Shown in pieces: positions 60,905-64,000 of a DNA stretch of 64,000 bases (position 1 is its first letter; every line of letters starts with the position of its first letter). The DNA lies in the NCBI GenBank assembly GCA_965221185.1, contig OZ244866.1, positions 682,001-746,000 on the forward strand, written 5' to 3'. Origin of the DNA: Aldehydirespirator sp965221185 (lineage in GTDB: Bacteria; Actinomycetota; Acidimicrobiia; Acidimicrobiales; Aldehydirespiratoraceae). A program made the translations under genes and the position numbers. Below the pieces are notes generated by a model. It was not told the origin of the DNA, ran no database searches, and saw only the letters and a program-made list of their open reading frames with translations.

Positions 60905-62238
60905 GCGCCAGGCTCGCCGCGGTGGCGCCCCTCGGCGCCATCGCCATACGGGGCGGGACCGTTGTGGATTCTGTGGGCAGCCGTCGCGCCGACGTTGTTG
61001 TGGGGGACGGGCGAGTGACCTCTGTCGGCACGGGCTCCGACGGCGGCCCGGCCGTCAACCGCACGCTAGACGCCACCGGCTGCATCGTGGCCCCAGGGCT
61101 CGTCGACCTTCACGCCCACCTGCGCCAGCCAGGCCGCGAGGACGCCGAGACCATCGACACCGGCGCCAGGGGAGCGGCCCTCGGAGGCTTCACCGCCGTG
61201 GTGGCCATGCCCAACACCGACCCGCCCATGGACTGCGCCGCGGTGGTGCGCGAGGTGCAGGAACTCGGAGTGGGCGCCTCCTGCGACGTGTATCCAGCCG
61301 CAGCCATCACCGTGGGCCGCCGGGGCGCGGAACTCGCCCCCATGGCCGAACTGGCGCGCCTCGGGGTGCGGGTGTTCACCGACGACGGCGACGGCGTGCA
61401 GGACGCCCAGGTCATGAGACGTGCCCTTGAGTACGCGGCCGGACTCGACCACCTCACCGGCGGGCGCCGGGTGGTGCTGGCCCAGCATTGCGAGGTGGCT
61501 GAGCTCAGTGCGGGTGGATACATGCACGAGGGGGCCTGGTCGAGCCGGCTGGGCCTGGGCGGCCAGCCCTCGGAGGCCGAGGAGCTGATGGTCATGCGCG
61601 ACATCGCCCTGGCCCGGCTCACCGGATCCAGGGTGCACTTCCTGCACCTGTCCACGGCGGGGTCGGTGGCCATGGTGCGAGCGGCCAAGGAGGCGGGCCT
61701 TCCGGTGACGGCCGAGGCGGCCCCCCACCACTTCACTCTCACCGACGCCTCCTGCGCCGGATACGACACCGTCTTCAGGGTTCATCCGCCCCTGCGCACC
61801 GACGACGATGTGGCCGCCGTCCGGGCCGGGCTGGCCGACGGGACCATCGACGCCATCGCCACCGACCACGCTCCCCACACCACTGCCGACAAGGAGAAGC
61901 CCTTCGACTCGGCGCCTCCGGGAATGCTGGGCCTGGAGACGGCGCTGGCCCTGGCCCTCACCGAGCTTGAGCTGCCCATCGAGCAAGTCCTGGCCCTCAT
62001 GTCGTGGCGGCCCGCCGCCATCGCCGCCATCGAGGACCGCCACGGCGGGCCGGTCGTGCCCGGAGCACCGGCCAACCTGTGCGTGATCGACCCCCGGGCG
62101 TCCTGGACGGTTTCAGGCGCGGCGATGGCCAGCCCGAGCCGCAACACCCCCTACGAGGGACGGACGCTGCGGGGCCGGGTCCGCCACACGCTGCTGGCCG
62201 GAGAGCCGGTGGTGATCGACGGCGAGCCGCAGCGATGA
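60901..62238 (+). CDS. pyrC: Dihydroorotase
   Basis: Class I zinc dihydroorotase of 445 aa. Metal site DLHAHLRQPGREDAET near residue 73, AMPNTDPPMD, the conserved Asp in TDDGDGVQD, the His in QHCEV and HLS, and ATDHAPHT near residue 320, followed by PGMLGLETAL. A lysine at the usual carboxylation position is not in the DPG(K) form; class I enzymes vary here. Coupled to pyrB and carA by ATGA overlaps. Confidence 0.95.
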   Translation: MSARLAAVAPLGAIAIRGGTVVDSVGSRRADVVVGDGRVTSVGTGSDGGPAVNRTLDATGCIVAPGLVDLHAHLRQPGREDAETIDTGARGAALGGFTAVVAMPNTDPPMDCAAVVREVQELGVGASCDVYPAAAITVGRRGAELAPMAELARLGVRVFTDDGDGVQDAQVMRRALEYAAGLDHLTGGRRVVLAQHCEVAELSAGGYMHEGAWSSRLGLGGQPSEAEELMVMRDIALARLTGSRVHFLHLSTAGSVAMVRAAKEAGLPVTAEAAPHHFTLTDASCAGYDTVFRVHPPLRTDDDVAAVRAGLADGTIDAIATDHAPHTTADKEKPFDSAPPGMLGLETALALALTELELPIEQVLALMSWRPAAIAAIEDRHGGPVVPGAPANLCVIDPRASWTVSGAAMASPSRNTPYEGRTLRGRVRHTLLAGEPVVIDGEPQR

Positions 62239-63320
62239 CCGGCCCCGAGCCGGCCCTGCTTGTGCTCTGCGACGGGGAGGTGTTCGAGGGCGAGGCCGTC
62301 GGCGCCCCCGCGTCCGTCGCTTCCGGCGAGGTCGTGTTCAACACGGTGATGAGCGGGTACCAGGAGGTGATCTCCGACCCCTCTTACGCAGGCCAGATCA
62401 TCGCCTTCACCTATCCCCACATAGGCAACTACGGCACCAACGACTCCGACTCGGAGTCGGCCCGGCCCCACTGCCGGGGCGTGATCGTGCGCGACCTGGC
62501 CCGGCGGGCTAGCAGTTGGCGGGCCACGGGCAGCCTCGACGGCTTCCTGCGCCGCCACGGCGTGCCGGGCATCGCCGGGATCGACACCCGCCGGCTCACC
62601 CGCCATATCCGCGATGCGGGCGCCATGCCCGGAGCGTTCGGCACCGCGGACGAGGCCGCGCTTCTAGCCGCGGCTCGCGCCGAGCCCGGCACCAGCGGCG
62701 TCGATCTGGTCAGCGAGGTAACCACCGACCGGCCCTACACCGCCGGCACGGGCCCGCGCCATGTGGTGGCCTACGACCTCGGCATCAAGTCCACCATCCT
62801 TGGCTGCCTGGGCGAGCTGGCCACCGTCACCGTCGTGCCAGCCGACACGCCAGCGGCAGAGGTGCTGGCGAGGAAGCCCGACGGAGTGTTCCTCAGCAAC
62901 GGACCGGGAGACCCGGAGCTGGCCGGCCCGGTCACCGAGGCGCTGCGGACCCTCGTCGGCTCGGTTCCCGTCTTCGGGATTTGCCTCGGCTACCAGCTGC
63001 TGGCCCTGTCCCTGGGCGGGCGGACCTTCAAGATGCGCTTCGGCCACCACGGTGGCAATGTGCCGGTTCGCTGCGCTGCCACCGGGCGCATCGAGATCAC
63101 CAGCCAGAACCACAACTTCGCGGTGGAGGCCGGGTCGGTGCCGGACGTGACCGAGACCCACATGTGCCTCAACGACAGCGCCCTCGAGGGTCTGTCCGTC
63201 GACGGTGCGGCCGCCTTCGGCGTCCAGTACCACCCCGAGGCCGGTCCGGGCCCCCATGACGCCCGCCACCACTTCGCTGCCTTCGCCAAGCTGATGGACC
63301 GCTGCGGTGCCGCGGCGTGA
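62235..63320 (+). CDS. carA: Carbamoyl-phosphate synthase, small (glutaminase) subunit
   Basis: 361 aa. N-terminal domain with GEVVFNTVMSGYQEVISDPSYAGQI and GIAGIDTRRLTRHIR. The class I glutaminase triad is Cys in GICLGYQ and His-Glu in QYHPEAGPGPHD, with FLSNGPGDP and SQNHNFAV. It supplies ammonia to CarB for pyrimidine and arginine synthesis. A 17-bp sequence at its 3' end is repeated at the start of carB. Confidence 0.96.
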   Translation: MTGPEPALLVLCDGEVFEGEAVGAPASVASGEVVFNTVMSGYQEVISDPSYAGQIIAFTYPHIGNYGTNDSDSESARPHCRGVIVRDLARRASSWRATGSLDGFLRRHGVPGIAGIDTRRLTRHIRDAGAMPGAFGTADEAALLAAARAEPGTSGVDLVSEVTTDRPYTAGTGPRHVVAYDLGIKSTILGCLGELATVTVVPADTPAAEVLARKPDGVFLSNGPGDPELAGPVTEALRTLVGSVPVFGICLGYQLLALSLGGRTFKMRFGHHGGNVPVRCAATGRIEITSQNHNFAVEAGSVPDVTETHMCLNDSALEGLSVDGAAAFGVQYHPEAGPGPHDARHHFAAFAKLMDRCGAAA

Positions 63321-63340
63321 CGAGATGACCGGCGGGCGCC

Positions 63341-63357
<17 letters not shown>
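63307..63357 (+). repeat. 17-bp direct repeat across the carA-carB junction
   Basis: GTGCCGCGGCGTGACGA occurs at 63307-63323 (spanning the carA stop) and 63341-63357 (the carB start), with 17 bp between. The second copy supplies the carB GTG. Confidence 0.8.

Positions 63358-64000
<643 letters not shown>

Overview
The window is a high-GC, densely coded bacterial chromosome segment with many GTG starts and ATGA/GTGA stop-start overlaps. It has a phosphatidyl-inositol-phosphate/PIM gene trio and a housekeeping order that closely follows Mycobacterium tuberculosis (pgsA1-patA-pimA, pdxS-pdxT, yebC, ruvCAB, yajC-secD-secF, rel, hisS, aspS, rarA, alaS, ruvX, mltG, aroE, prepilin peptidase, aroB, pepQ, efp, nusB, then pyrR-pyrB-pyrC-carA-carB). 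This points to an actinobacterium. My best guess, an inference, is a deep or uncultured lineage such as Acidimicrobiia rather than a mycobacterium. No rRNA, tRNA, CRISPR array or complete insertion sequence was seen.

Layout. 1-4.7 kb: form I aerobic CO dehydrogenase (coxM partial, coxS, coxL with the AYRCSFR active-site loop) and an XdhC/CoxI-like maturation protein ending in a YHS domain. 4.8-12.3 kb: accessory and catabolic genes (EamA transporter, Dtd, two SDRs, amidohydrolase, acetoacetate-decarboxylase-like protein, acyl-CoA dehydrogenase), with a stub of a molybdopterin oxidoreductase directly before the first SDR. 12.3-15.1 kb: PIM synthesis. 15.4-17.7 kb: a degenerate M48-like membrane protein and a DUF3048 lipoprotein with heptapeptide repeats. 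17.8-33.3 kb: PLP synthesis, YebC, Holliday junction resolvase/translocase, queuosine (QueA and a Tgt lacking the usual zinc cysteines), Sec, stringent response, HisRS and AspRS. 33.7-47.2 kb: RarA, small membrane proteins, AlaRS, RuvX, MltG, shikimate genes, prepilin peptidase, PepQ, EF-P, NusB and a GNAT. 47.3-49.5 kb: a duplicated pair of crotonase-like genes flanking a SnoaL-like gene.

49.5-58.4 kb (minus strand) is an accessory island that looks like a decaying DNA-defence locus. It holds a frameshifted and C-terminally deleted Eco57I/PglX-like methylase, an XRE-type HTH stub, an intact DUF222-HNH endonuclease with a perfect palindrome upstream, a PLD-plus-SNF2/DEAD helicase with two frameshifts and an in-frame stop, and a twice-frameshifted metallophosphoesterase coupled to an intact HAD hydrolase. 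An AbrB/PIN-like toxin-antitoxin pair borders it. 59.3-64 kb: the pyrimidine operon, with a recognisable PyrR-binding hairpin in front of pyrR, running off the window inside carB.

Two window-wide signals go beyond gene calling. First, a dispersed intergenic repeat of about 98 bp occurs in seven full or partial copies, plus solo arms placed at stop codons. Second, about sixteen genes have a TAnnnT -10 hexamer (usually TAGGNT) ending mostly 6-8 nt before the start codon, with no Shine-Dalgarno sequence, which suggests leaderless transcription.
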